Counted from the stretch's first letter, positions 40,701 through 54,226 are shown. The stretch is 64,000 bases of DNA from Auanema rhodensis (GCA_964057225.1 OZ059897.1:18104001-18168000); one strand, 5' to 3'. Made by a program: numbers and translations. The notes: generated by a model not told the origin, from the letters alone.

Positions 40701-40887
40701 CAACGAAAAAATTAATTCTTCAGGGTGAAAATCGAGGATATAAGTGTGAACTTATATCAGTTGATATCTCGGTGCATTTTTAAGCTAGCGCAAATCTGAT
40801 AACACAGATCGACGCAGCTTAAAAATCCGCATCGAATGCACTATACTACATTGAGAAACGCTTAATACAAAAATTAGTTATGATCGT
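37729..40887 (+). repeat. Nine-unit segment, right copy (matches 30358-33516)
   Basis: This segment has the same nine-unit marker order as 30358-33516, offset by 7371 bp. Shared linked markers include AAAACCATTTTG at 39541, GGCACAGACG, GCATTTTCGAGC twice, CCGGATC, AATTGAGG with AAACATTTGAT, and TTTCGAAATA with AGATTTCAT. Private changes here are TTTAAAAATAG near 38523, CACTACACTAC near 38737 and TTCAATGAAA near 38948. Its last five units also belong to repeat B, which starts at 39133. Confidence 0.9.
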
Positions 40888-41940
40888 TTGAAAAATGATG
40901 CATTAGTGTATGTTGAGTTTCCATGTACACTCAATATTGCTTCCAAAAACATTTTGACAAAAATGTTTTCGGAAAATTTCAAAATAATTTAGCAAAAAGT
41001 AGATGTTTTTAGATTTCTTTTTTCAAGGCAAAGACGATGGACAATGTTATTCAACGAAAAAATCATTTCTTCAGGGTGAAAATCGAGGATATAAGTGTGA
41101 ACTTATATCAGTTGATATCTGGGTGCATTTTTAAGCTAGCGCAAATCTGATAACACAGATCGACGCAGCTTAAAAATCCGCATCGAATGCACTATACTAC
41201 ATTGAGAAACGCTTAATACATAAATTAGTTATGATCGTTTGAAAAATGATGCATTAGTGTATGTTGAGTTTCCATATACACTCAACATTGCTTCCAAAAA
41301 CATTTTGACAAAAATTTTTTCGAAAAATTTCGAAATAATTTAGCAAAAAGTAGATGTTTTTAGATTCCATTTTTCAAGGCAAAGACGATAGACAATGTTA
41401 TTCAACGAAAAAATTAATTCTTCAGGGTGAAAATCGAGGATATAAGTGTGAACTTATATCAGTTGATATCTCGGTGCATATTTAAGCTAGCGCAAATCTG
41501 ATAACACAGATCGACGCAGCTTAAAAATCCGCATCGAATGCACTATACTACATTGAGAAACGCTTAATACAAAAATTAGTTATGATCGTTTGAAAAATGA
41601 TGCATTAGTGTATGTTGAGTTTCCATGTACACTCAACATTGCTTCCAAAAACATTTTGACAAAAATTTTTTCGAAAAATTTCAAAATAATTTAGCAAAAA
41701 GTAGATGTTTTTAGATTCCATTTTTCAAGGCAAAGACGATAAACAATGTTATTCAACGAAAAAATTAATTCTTTAGGGTGAAAATCGAGGATATAAGTGT
41801 GAACTTATATCAGTTGATATCTCGGTGCATTTTTAAGCTAGCGCAAATCTGATAACACAGATCGACGCAGCTTAAAAATCCGCATCGAATGCACTATACT
41901 ACATTGAGAAACGCTTAATACAAAAATTAGTTATGATCGT
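39133..41940 (+). repeat. Eight-unit repeat B (2808 bp), copy 1
   Basis: This eight-unit repeat differs from repeat A. In order: (1) GTTTACC; (2) AAAACCATTTTG, GGCACAGACG, GCATTTTCGAGC; (3) CCGGATC, GTTATGATC; (4) AATTGAGG, AAACATTTGAT; (5) TTTCGAAATA, AGATTTCAT; (6) CAATATT, GTTTTCGGAAAA, ATCATTTC, GATATCTGGG; (7) CCATATACAC, GATAGACAA, GCATATTTAAG; (8) GATAAACAA, TTCTTTAGGG. The same order recurs at 47206-50013, 23 units later. Confidence 0.93.
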
Positions 41941-43695
41941 TTGAAAAATGATGCATTAGTGTATGTTGAGTTTCCATGTACACTCAACATTGCTTCCAAA
42001 AACATTTTGACAAAAATTTTTTCGAAAAATTTCAAAATAATTTAGCAAAAAGTAGATGTTTTTAGATTCCATTTTTCAAGGCAAAGACGATGGACAATGT
42101 TATTCAACGAAAAAATTAATTCTTCAGGGTGAAAATTGAGGATATAAGTGTGAACTTATATCAGTTGATATCTCGGTGCATTTTTAAGCTAGCGCAAATC
42201 TGATAACACAGATCGACGCAGCTTAAAAATCCGCATCGAATGCACTATACTACATTGAGAAACATTTGATACAAAAATTAGTTATGATCGTTTGAAAAAT
42301 GATGCATTAGTGTATGTTGAGTTTCCATGTACACTCAACATTGCTTCCAAAAACATTTTGACAAAAATTTTTTCGAAAAATTTCGAAATAATTTAGCAAA
42401 AAGTAGATGTTTTTAGATTTCATTTTTCAAGGCAAAGACGATGGACAATGTTATTCAACGAAAAAAATAATTCTTCAGGGTGAAAATCGAGGATATAAGT
42501 GTGAACTTATATCAGTTGATATCTCGGTGCATTTTTAAGCTAGCGCAAATCTGATAACACAGATCGACGCAGCTTAAAAATCCGCATCGAATGCACTATA
42601 CTACATTGAGAAACGCTTAATACAAAAATTAGTTATAATCGTTTGAAAAATGATGCATTAGTGTATGTTGAGTTTCCATGTACACTCAACATTGCTTCCA
42701 AAAACATTTTGACAAAAATTTTTTCGAAAAATTTCAAAATAATTTAGCAAAAAGTAGATGTTTTTAGATTCCATTTTTCAAGGCAAAGACGATGGACAAT
42801 GTTATTCAACGAAAAAATTAATTCTTCAGGGTGAAAATCGAAGATATAAGTGTGAACTTATATCAGTTGATATCTCGGTGCATTTTCGAGCTAGCGCAAA
42901 TCTGATAACACAGATCGACGCAGCTTAAAAATCCGCATCGAATGCACTATACTACATTGAGAAACGCTTAATACAAAAATTAGTTATAATCGTTTGAAAA
43001 ATGATGCATTAGTGTATGTTGAGTTTCCATGTACACTTAACATTGCTTCCAAAAACATTTTGACAAAAATTTTTTCGAAAAATTTCAAAATAGTTTACCA
43101 AAAAGTAGATGTTTTTAGATTCCATTTTTCAAGGCAAAGACGATGGACAATGTTATTCAACGAAAAAATTAATTCTTCAGGGTGAAAATCGAGGATATAA
43201 GTGTGAACTTATATCAGTTGATATCTCGGTGCATTTTTAAGCTAGCGCAAATCTGATAACACAGATCGACGCAGCTTAAAAATCCGCATCGAATGCACTA
43301 TACTACATTGAGAAACGCTTAATACAAAAATTAGTTATAATCGTTTGAAAAATGATGCATTAGTGTATGTTGAGTTTCCATGTACACTTAACATTGCTTC
43401 CAAAAACATTTTGACAAAAATTTTTTCGAAAAATTTCAAAATAGTTTACCAAAAAGTAGATGTTTTTAGATTCCATTTTTCAAGGCAAAGACGATGGACA
43501 ATGTTATTCAACGAAAAAATTAATTCTTCAGGGTGAAAATCGAGGATATAAGTGTGAACTTATATCAGTTGATATCTCGGTGCATTTTTAAGCTAGCGCA
43601 AATCTGATAACACAGATCGACGCAGCTTAAAAATCCGCATCGAATGCACTATACTACATCGAGAAACGCTCAATACAAAAATTAGTTATAATCGT
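41941..43695 (+). repeat. Scrambled repeat B units
   Basis: Five units in a non-canonical order: the AATTGAGG/AAACATTTGAT type (41941), the TTTCGAAATA/AGATTTCAT type (42292), a GAAGATATAAG/GCATTTTCGAGC type with normal AAAACATTTTG (42643), then two adjacent GTTTACC units (42994 and 43345). The unit at 42292 has a private T to A change giving AAAAAAATAATTC near 42467. The block reads as repeat B types 4 and 5 followed by material like that at 31411-31762. Confidence 0.85.
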
Positions 43696-46503
43696 TTGAA
43701 AAATGATGCATTAGTGTATGTTGAGTTTCCATGTACACTCAACATTGCTTCCAAAACCATTTTGACAAAAATTTTTTCGAAAAATTTCAAAATAATTTAG
43801 CAAAAAGTAGATGTTTTTAGATTCCATTTTTCAAGGCACAGACGATGGACAATGTTATTCAACGAAAAAATTAATTCTTCAGGGTGAAAATCGAAGATAT
43901 AAGTGTGAACTTATATCAGTTGATATCTCGGTGCATTTTCGAGCTAGCGCAAATCTGATAACACAGATCGACGCAGCTTAAAAATCCGCATCGAATGCAC
44001 TATACTACATTGAGAAACGCTTAATACAAAAATTAGTTATAATCGTTTGAAAAATGATGCATTAGTGTATGTTGAGTTTCCATGTACACTCAACATTGCT
44101 TCCAAAAACATTTTGACAAAAATTTTTTCGAAAAATTTCAAAATAATTTAGCAAAAAGTAGATGTTTTTAGATCCCATTTTTCAAGGCAAAGACGATGGA
44201 CAATGTTATTCAACGAAAAAATTAATTCTTCAGGGTGAAAATCGAGGATATAAGTGTGAACTTATATCAGTTGATATCTCGGTGCATTTTTAAGCTAGCG
44301 CAAATCTGATAACACAGATCGACGCAGCTTAAAAATCCGGATCGAATGCACTATACTACATTGAGAAACGCTTAATACAAAAATTAGTTATGATCGTTTG
44401 AAAAATGATGCATTAGTGTATGTTGAGTTTCCATGTACACTCAACATTGCTTCCAAAAACATTTTGACAAAAATTTTTTCGAAAAATTTCAAAATAATTT
44501 AGCAAAAAGTAGATGTTTTTAGATTCCATTTTTCAAGGCAAAGACGATGGACAATGTTATTCAACGAAAAAATTAATTCTTCAGGGTGAAAATTGAGGAT
44601 ATAAGTGTGAACTTATATCAGTTGATATCTCGGTGCATTTTTAAGCTAGCGCAAATCTGATAACACAGATCGACGCAGCTTAAAAATCCGCATCGAATGC
44701 ACTATACTACATTGAGAAACATTTGATACAAAAATTAGTTATGATCGTTTGAAAAATGATGCATTAGTGTATGTTGAGTTTCCATGTACACTCAACATTG
44801 CTTCCAAAAACATTTTGACAAAAATTTTTTCGAAAAATTTCGAAATAATTTAGCAAAAAGTAGATGTTTTTAGATTTCATTTTTCAAGGCAAAGACGATG
44901 GACAATGTTATTCAACGAAAAAATTAATTCTTCAGGGTGAAAATCGAGGATATAAGTGTGAACTTATATCAGTTGATATCTCGGTGCATTTTTAAGCTAG
45001 CGCAAATCTGATAACACAGATCGACGCAGCTTAAAAATCCGCATCGAATGCACTATACTACATCGAGAAACGCTCAATACAAAAATTAGTTATAATCGTT
45101 TGAAAAATGATGCATTAGTGTATGTTGAGTTTCCATGTACACTCAACATTGCTTCCAAAACCATTTTGACAAAAATTTTTTCGAAAAATTTCAAAATAAT
45201 TTAGCAAAAAGTAGATGTTTTTAGATTCCATTTTTCAAGGCACAGACGATGGACAATGTTATTCAACGAAAAAATTAATTCTTCAGGGTGAAAATCGAAG
45301 ATATAAGTGTGAACTTATATCAGTTGATATCTCGGTGCATTTTCGAGCTAGCGCAAATCTGATAACACAGATCGACGCAGCTTAAAAATCCGCATCGAAT
45401 GCACTATACTACATTGAGAAACGCTTAATACAAAAATTAGTTATAATCGTTTGAAAAATGATGCATTAGTGTATGTTGAGTTTCCATGTACACTCAACAT
45501 TGCTTCCAAAAACATTTTGACAAAAATTTTTTCGAAAAATTTCAAAATAATTTAGCAAAAAGTAGATGTTTTTAGATCCCATTTTTCAAGGCAAAGACGA
45601 TGGACAATGTTATTCAACGAAAAAATTAATTCTTCAGGGTGAAAATCGAGGATATAAGTGTGAACTTATATCAGTTGATATCTCGGTGCATTTTTAAGCT
45701 AGCGCAAATCTGATAACACAGATCGACGCAGCTTAAAAATCCGGATCGAATGCACTATACTACATTGAGAAACGCTTAATACAAAAATTAGTTATGATCG
45801 TTTGAAAAATGATGCATTAGTGTATGTTGAGTTTCCATGTACACTCAACATTGCTTCCAAAAACATTTTGACAAAAATTTTTTCGAAAAATTTCAAAATA
45901 ATTTAGCAAAAAGTAGATGTTTTTAGATTCCATTTTTCAAGGCAAAGACGATGGACAATGTTATTCAACGAAAAAATTAATTCTTCAGGGTGAAAATTGA
46001 GGATATAAGTGTGAACTTATATCAGTTGATATCTCGGTGCATTTTTAAGCTAGCGCAAATCTGATAACACAGATCGACGCAGCTTAAAAATCCGCATCGA
46101 ATGCACTATACTACATTGAGAAACATTTGATACAAAAATTAGTTATGATCGTTTGAAAAATGATGCATTAGTGTATGTTGAGTTTCCATGTACACTCAAC
46201 ATTGCTTCCAAAAACATTTTGACAAAAATTTTTTCGAAAAATTTCGAAATAATTTAGCAAAAAGTAGATGTTTTTAGATTTCATTTTTCAAGGCAAAGAC
46301 GATGGACAATGTTATTCAACGAAAAAATTAATTCTTCAGGGTGAAAATCGAGGATATAAGTGTGAACTTATATCAGTTGATATCTCGGTGCATTTTTAAG
46401 CTAGCGCAAATCTGATAACACAGATCGACGCAGCTTAAAAATCCGCATCGAATGCACTATACTACATTGAGAAACGCTTAATACAAAAATTAGTTATGAT
46501 CGT
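43696..46503 (+). repeat. Four-unit tandem duplication (1404 bp x 2)
   Basis: Units 43696-45099 and 45100-46503 repeat types 2-5 of repeat B. Both copies share TTTAGATCCCATT (44171 and 45575), which the comparable units at 32464, 39835 and 47908 lack. The two copies are therefore each other's closest relatives and a recent duplication. The fourth unit of the first copy (44749) has a recombinant tail, CATCGAG with GCTCAAT and GTTATAATC, where the second copy has CATTGAG, GCTTAAT and GTTATGATC. Confidence 0.93.
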
Positions 46504-47205
46504 TTGAAAAATGATGCATTAGTGTATGTTGAGTTTCCATATACACTCAACATTGCTTCCAAAAACATTTTGACAAAAATTTTTTCGAAAAATTTCGAGA
46601 TAATTTAGCAAAAAGTAGATGTTTTTAGATTCCATTTTTCAAGGCAAAGACGATAGACAATGTTATTCAACGAAAAAATTAATTCTTCAGGGTGAAAATC
46701 GAGGATATAAGTGTGAACTTATATCAGTTGATATCTCGGTGCATATTTAAGCTAGCGCAAATCTGATAACACAGATCGACGCAGCTTAAAAATCCGCATC
46801 GAATGCACTATACTACATTGAGAAACGCTTAATACAAAAATTAGTTATGATCGTTTGAAAAATGATGCATTAGTGTATGTTGAGTTTCCATGTACACTCA
46901 ACATTGCTTCCAAAAACATTTTGACAAAAATTTTTTCGAAAAATTTCAAAATAATTTAGCAAAAAGTAGATGTTTTTAGATTCCATTTTTCAAGGCAAAG
47001 ACGATAAACAATGTTATTCAACGAAAAAATTAATTCTTTAGGGTGAAAATCGAGGATATAAGTGTGAACTTATATCAGTTGATATCTCGGTGCATTTTTA
47101 AGCTAGCGCAAATCTGATAACACAGATCGACGCAGCTTAAAAATCCGCATCGAATGCACTATACTACATTGAGAAACGCTTAATACAAAAATTAGTTATA
47201 ATCGT
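46504..47205 (+). repeat. Repeat B types 7-8 without type 6
   Basis: Two units, CCATATACAC with GATAGACAA and GCATATTTAAG, then GATAAACAA with TTCTTTAGGG, directly follow a type 5 unit. The CAATATT type 6 unit expected between them is missing. The first has a private TTTCGAGATAA near 46598. Confidence 0.88.
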
Positions 47206-50013
47206 TTGAAAAATGATGCATTAGTGTATGTTGAGTTTCCATGTACACTTAACATTGCTTCCAAAAACATTTTGACAAAAATTTTTTCGAAAAATTTCAA
47301 AATAGTTTACCAAAAAGTAGATGTTTTTAGATTCCATTTTTCAAGGCAAAGACGATGGACAATGTTATTCAACGAAAAAATTAATTCTTCAGGGTGAAAA
47401 TCGAGGATATAAGTGTGAACTTATATCAGTTGATATCTCGGTGCATTTTTAAGCTAGCGCAAATCTGATAACACAGATCGACGCAGCTTAAAAATCCGCA
47501 TCGAATGCACTATACTACATCGAGAAACGCTCAATACAAAAATTAGTTATAATCGTTTGAAAAATGATGCATTAGTGTATGTTGAGTTTCCATGTACACT
47601 CAACATTGCTTCCAAAACCATTTTGACAAAAATTTTTTCGAAAAATTTCAAAATAATTTAGCAAAAAGTAGATGTTTTTAGATTCCATTTTTCAAGGCAC
47701 AGACGATGGACAATGTTATTCAACGAAAAAATTAATTCTTCAGGGTGAAAATCGAAGATATAAGTGTGAACTTATATCAGTTGATATCTCGGTGCATTTT
47801 CGAGCTAGCGCAAATCTGATAACACAGATCGACGCAGCTTAAAAATCCGCATCGAATGCACTATACTACATTGAGAAACGCTTAATACAAAAATTAGTTA
47901 TAATCGTTTGAAAAATGATGCATTAGTGTATGTTGAGTTTCCATGTACACTCAACATTGCTTCCAAAAACATTTTGACAAAAATTTTTTCGAAAAATTTC
48001 AAAATAATTTAGCAAAAAGTAGATGTTTTTAGATTCCATTTTTCAAGGCAAAGACGATGGACAATGTTATTCAACGAAAAAATTAATTCTTCAGGGTGAA
48101 AATCGAGGATATAAGTGTGAACTTATATCAGTTGATATCTCGGTGCATTTTTAAGCTAGCGCAAATCTGATAACACAGATCGACGCAGCTTAAAAATCCG
48201 GATCGAATGCACTATACTACATTGAGAAACGCTTAATACAAAAATTAGTTATGATCGTTTGAAAAATGATGCATTAGTGTATGTTGAGTTTCCATGTACA
48301 CTCAACATTGCTTCCAAAAACATTTTGACAAAAATTTTTTCGAAAAATTTCAAAATAATTTAGCAAAAAGTAGATGTTTTTAGATTCCATTTTTCAAGGC
48401 AAAGACGATGGACAATGTTATTCAACGAAAAAATTAATTCTTCAGGGTGAAAATTGAGGATATAAGTGTGAACTTATATCAGTTGATATCTCGGTGCATT
48501 TTTAAGCTAGCGCAAATCTGATAACACAGATCGACGCAGCTTAAAAATCCGCATCGAATGCACTATACTACATTGAGAAACATTTGATACAAAAATTAGT
48601 TATGATCGTTTGAAAAATGATGCATTAGTGTATGTTGAGTTTCCATGTACACTCAACATTGCTTCCAAAAACATTTTGACAAAAATTTTTTCGAAAAATT
48701 TCGAAATAATTTAGCAAAAAGTAGATGTTTTTAGATTTCATTTTTCAAGGCAAAGACGATGGACAATGTTATTCAACGAAAAAATTAATTCTTCAGGGTG
48801 AAAATCGAGGATATAAGTGTGAACTTATATCAGTTGATATCTCGGTGCATTTTTAAGCTAGCGCAAATCTGATAACACAGATCGACGCAGCTTAAAAATC
48901 CGCATCGAATGCACTATACTACATTGAGAAACGCTTAATACAAAAATTAGTTATGATCGTTTGAAAAATGATGCATTAGTGTATGTTGAGTTTCCATGTA
49001 CACTCAATATTGCTTCCAAAAACATTTTGACAAAAATGTTTTCGGAAAATTTCAAAATAATTTAGCAAAAAGTAGATGTTTTTAGATTTCTTTTTTCAAG
49101 GCAAAGACGATGGACAATGTTATTCAACGAAAAAATCATTTCTTCAGGGTGAAAATCGAGGATATAAGTGTGAACTTATATCAGTTGATATCTGGGTGCA
49201 TTTTTAAGCTAGCGCAAATCTGATAACACAGATCGACGCAGCTTAAAAATCCGCATCGAATGCACTATACTACATTGAGAAACGCTTAATACATAAATTA
49301 GTTATGATCGTTTGAAAAATGATGCATTAGTGTATGTTGAGTTTCCATATACACTCAACATTGCTTCCAAAAACATTTTGACAAAAATTTTTTCGAAAAA
49401 TTTCGAAATAATTTAGCAAAAAGTAGATGTTTTTAGATTCCATTTTTCAAGGCAAAGACGATAGACAATGTTATTCAACGAAAAAATTAATTCTTCAGGG
49501 TGAAAATCGAGGATATAAGTGTGAACTTATATCAGTTGATATCTCGGTGCATATTTAAGCTAGCGCAAATCTGATAACACAGATCGACGCAGCTTAAAAA
49601 TCCGCATCGAATGCACTATACTACATTGAGAAACGCTTAATACAAAAATTAGTTATGATCGTTTGAAAAATGATGCATTAGTGTATGTTGAGTTTCCATG
49701 TACACTCAACATTGCTTCCAAAAACATTTTGACAAAAATTTTTTCGAAAAATTTCGAAATAATTTAGCAAAAAGTAGATGTTTTTAGATTCCATTTTTCA
49801 AGGCAAAGACGATAAACAATGTTATTCAACGAAAAAATTAATTCTTTAGGGTGAAAATCGAGGATATAAGTGTGAACTTATATCAGTTGATATCTCGGTG
49901 CATTTTTAAGCTAGCGCAAATCTGATAACACAGATCGACGCAGCTTAAAAATCCGCATCGAATGCACTATACTACATTGAGAAACGCTTAATACAAAAAT
50001 TAGTTATGATCGT
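47206..50013 (+). repeat. Eight-unit repeat B, copy 2
   Basis: All eight types are present in the order of copy 1: GTTTACC (47206), AAAACCATTTTG (47557), CCGGATC (47908), AATTGAGG (48259), TTTCGAAATA/AGATTTCAT (48610), CAATATT/GTTTTCGG (48961), CCATATACAC (49312) and GATAAACAA/TTCTTTAGGG (49663). The last unit has TTTCGAAATA where copy 1 has TTTCAAAATA. Confidence 0.93.
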
Positions 50014-50365
50014 TTGAAAAATGATGCATTAGTGTATGTTGAGTTTCCATGTACACTCAACATTGCTTCCAAAAACATTTTGACAAAAACTTTTTCGAAA
50101 TTATTTCAAAATAGTTTACCAAAAAGTAGATGTTTTTAGATTCCATTTTTCAAGGCAAAGACGATGGACAATGTTATTCAACGAAAAAATTAATTCTTCA
50201 GGGTGAAAATCGAGGATATAAGTGTGAACTTATATCAGTTGATATCTCGGTGCATTTTTAAGCTAGCGCAAATCTGATAACACAGATCGACGCAGCTTAA
50301 AAATCCGCATCGAATGCACTATACTACATCGAGAAACGCTCAATACAAAAATTAGTTATAATCGT
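50014..50365 (+). repeat. 352 bp recombinant unit with one-base insertion
   Basis: The first quarter of this unit carries AAAACTTTTTCG. The remainder carries TAGTTTACC, CATCGAG and GCTCAAT, markers of a different unit type. Between them the usual CGAAAAATTTC reads CGAAATTATTTC, one base longer. The changed junction sits exactly where the two marker sets meet (50096-50108), so this looks like a join between two unit types with a small scar. It is also the last unit with GTTATAATC; every later unit has GTTATGATC. Confidence 0.9.
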
Positions 50366-51067
50366 TTGAAAAATGATGCATTAGTGTATGTTGAGTTTCC
50401 ATGTACACTCAACATTGCTTCCAAAAACATTTTGACAAAAATTTTTTCGAAAAATTTCAAAATAATTTAGCGAAAAGTAGATGTTTTTAGATTCCATTTT
50501 TCAAGGCAAAGACGATGGACAATGTTATTCAACGAAAAAATTAATTCTTCAGGGTGAAAATCGAAGATATAAGTGTGAACTTATATCAGTTGATATCTCG
50601 GTGCATTTTTAAGCTAGCGCAAATCTGATAACACAGATCGACGCAGCTTAAAAATCCGCATCGAATGCACTATACTACATTGAGAAACATTTGATACAAA
50701 AATTAGTTATGATCGTTTGAAAAATGATGCATTAGTGTATGTTGAGTTTCCATGTACACTCAACATTGCTTCCAAAAACATTTTGACAAAAATTTTTTCG
50801 AAAAATTTCAAAATAATTTAGCAAAAAGTAGATGTTTTTAGATTTCATTTTTCAAGGCAAAGACGATGGACAATGTTATTCAACGAAAAAATTAATTCTT
50901 CAGGGTGAAAATCGAGGATATAAGTGTGAACTTATATCAGTTGATATCTCGGTGCATTTTTAAGCTAGCGCAAATCTGATAACACAGATCGACGCAGCTT
51001 AAAAATCCGCATCGAATGCACTATACTACATTGAGAAACGCTTAATACAAAAATTAGTTATGATCGT
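50366..51067 (+). repeat. Two transition units
   Basis: The unit at 50366 combines GAAGATATAAG with an AAACATTTGAT tail and has a private TAGCGAAAAG near 50470. The unit at 50717 has AGATTTCAT with TTTCAAAATA, not the linked TTTCGAAATA of repeat B. They connect the junction unit to the nine-unit repeats. Confidence 0.85.
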
Positions 51068-54000
51068 TTGAAAAATGATGCATTAGTGTATGTTGAGTTT
51101 CCATGTACACTCAATATTGCTTCCAAAAACATTTTGACAAAAATGTTTTCGGAAAATTTCAAAATAATTTAGCAAAAAGTAGATGTTTTTAGATTTCTTT
51201 TTTCAAGGCAAAGACGATGGACAATGTTATTCAACGAAAAAATCATTTCTTCAGGGTGAAAATCGAGGATATAAGTGTGAACTTATATCAGTTGATATCT
51301 GGGTGCATTTTTAAGCTAAGGCAAATCTGATAACACAGATCGACGCAGCTTAAAAATCCGCATCGAATGCACTATACTACATTGAGAAACGCTTAATACA
51401 TAAATTAGTTATGATCGTTTGAAAAATGATGCATTAGTGTATGTTGAGTTTCCATATACACTCAACATTGCTTCCAAAAACATTTTGACAAAAATTTTTT
51501 CGAAAAATTTCGAAATAATTTAGCAAAAAGTAGATGTTTTTAGATTCCATTTTTCAAGGCAAAGACGATAGACAATGTTATTCAACGAAAAAATTAATTC
51601 TTCAGGGTGAAAATCGAGGATATAAGTGTGAACTTATATCAGTTGATATCTCGGTGCATATTTAAGCTAGCGCAAATCTGATAACACAGATCGACGCAGC
51701 TTAAAAATCCGCATCGAATGCACTATACTACATTGAGAAACGCTTAATACAAAAATTAGTTATGATCGTTTGAAAAATGATGCATTAGTGTATGTTGAGT
51801 TTCCATGTACACTCAACATTGCTTCCAAAAACATTTTGACAAAAATTTTTTCGAAAAATTTCAAAATAATTTAGCAAAAAGTAGATGTTTTTAGATTCCA
51901 TTTTTCAAGGCAAAGACGATAGACAATGTTATTCAACGAAAAAATTAATTCTTTAGGGTGAAAATCGAGGATATAAGTGTGAACTTATATCAGTTGATAT
52001 CTCGGTGCATTTTTAAGCTAGCGCAAATCTGATAACACAGATCGACGCAGCTTAAAAATCCGCATCGAATGCTTTATACTACATTGAGAAACGCTTAATA
52101 CAAAAATTAGTTATGATCGTTTGAAAAATGATGCATTAGTGTATGTTGAGTTTCCATGTACACTCAACATTGCTTTCAAAAACATTTTGACAAAAACTTT
52201 TTCGAAAAATTTCAAAATAATTTAGCAAAAAGTAGATGTTTTTAGATTCCATTTTTCAAGGCAAAGACGATGGACAATGTTATTCAACGAAAAAATTAAT
52301 TCTTCAGGGTGAAAATCGAGGATATAAGTGTGAACTTATATCAGTTGATATCTCGGTGCATTTTTAAGCTAGCGCAAATCTGATAACACAGATCGACGCA
52401 GCTTAAAAATCCGCATCGAATGCACTATACTACATTGAGAAACGCTTAATACATAAATTAGTTATGATCGTTTGAAAAATGATGCATTAGTGTATGTTGA
52501 GTTTCCATGTACACTCAATATTGCTTCCAAAAACATTTTGACAAAAATGTTTTCGAAAAATTTCAGAATAATTTAGCAAAAAGTAGATGTTTTTAGATTT
52601 CTTTTTTCAAGGCAAAGACGATGGACAATGTTATTCAACGAAAAAATCATTTCTTCAGGGTGAAAATCGAGGATATAAGTGTGAACTTATATCAGTTGAT
52701 ATCTGGGTGCATTTTTAAGCTAGCGCAAATCTGATAACACAGATCGACGCAGCTTAAAAATCCGCATCGAATGCACTATACTACATTGAGAAAGGCTTAA
52801 TACATAAATTAGTTATGATCGTTTGAAAAATGATGCATTAGTGTATGTTGAGTTTCCATGTACACTCAACATTGCTTCCAAAAACATTTTGACAAAAATT
52901 TTTTCGAAAAATTTCGAAATAATTTAGCAAAAAGTAGATGTTTTTAGATTCCATTTTTCAAGGCAAAGACGATAGACAATGTTATTCAACGAAAAAATTA
53001 ATTCTTCAGGGTGAAAATCGAGGATATAAGTGTGAACTTATATCAGTTGATATCTCGGTGCATTTTTAAGCTAGCGCAAATCTGATAACACAGATCGACG
53101 CAGCTTAAAAATCCGCATCGAATGCACTATACTACATTGAGAAACGCTTAATACAAAAATTAGTTATGATCGTTTGAAAAATGATGCATTAGTGTATGTT
53201 GAGTTTCCATGTACACTCAATATTGCTTCCAAAAACATTTTGACAAAAATGTTTTCGAAAAATTTCAAAATAATTTAGCAAGAAGTAGATGTTTTTAGAT
53301 TTCTTTTTTCAAGGCAAAGACGATGGACAATGTTATTCAACGAAAAAATCATTTCTTCAGGGTGAAAATCGAGGATATAAGTGTGAACTTATATCAGTTG
53401 ATATCTGGGTGCATTTTTAAGCTAGCGCAAATCTGATAACACAGATCGACGCAGCTTAAAAATTCGCATCGAATGCACTATACTACATTGAGAAACGCTT
53501 AATACAAAAATTAGTTATGATCGTTTGAAAAATGATGCATTAGTGTATGTTGAGTTTCCATGTACACTCAATATTGCTTCCAAAAACATTTTGACAAAAA
53601 TGTTTTCGAAAAATTTCAAAATAATTTAGCAAAAAGTAGATGTTTTTAGATTTCTTTTTTCAAGGCAAAGACGATGGACAATGTTATTCAACGAAAAAAT
53701 CATTTCTTCAGGGTGAAAATCGAGGATATAAGTGTGAACTTATATCAGTTGATATCTGGGTGCATTTTTAAGCTAGCGCAAATCTGATAACACAGATCGA
53801 CGCAGCTTAAAAATCCGCATCGAATGCACTATACTACATTGAGAAAGGCTTAATACATAAATTAGTTATGATCGTTTGAAAAATGATGCATTAGTGTATG
53901 TTGAGTTTCCATGTACACTCAACATTGCTTCCAAAAACATTTTGACAAAAATTTTTTCGAAAAATTTCGAAATAATTTAGCAAAAAGTAGATGTTTTTAG

Positions 54001-54226
54001 ATTCCATTTTTCAAGGCAAAGACGATAGACAATGTTATTCAACGAAAAAATTAATTCTTCAGGGTGAAAATCGAGGATATAAGTGTGAACTTATATCAGT
54101 TGATATCTGGGTGCATTTTTAAGCTAGCGCAAATCTGATAACACAGATCGACGCAGCTTAAAAATCCGCATCGAATGCACTATACTACATTGAGAAACGC
54201 TTAATACAAAAATTAGTTATGATCGT
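51068..54226 (+). repeat. Nine-unit repeat C (3159 bp), copy 1
   Basis: In order: CAATATT/GTTTTCGG with GCTAAGGC (51068), CCATATACAC/GCATATTTAAG (51419), TTCTTTAGGG with GCTTTATAC (51770), TTGCTTTCAAAA with AAAACTTTTTCG (52121), TTTCAGAATA with GAAAGGCTT (52472), TTTCGAAATA/GATAGACAA (52823), GCAAGAAG with AATTCGC (53174), GAAAGGCTT (53525), and TTTCGAAATA/GATATCTGGG (53876). Its opening units match types 6-8 of repeat B, so C probably grew from B. The change near 51317 destroys the NheI site in the first unit. Confidence 0.95.
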
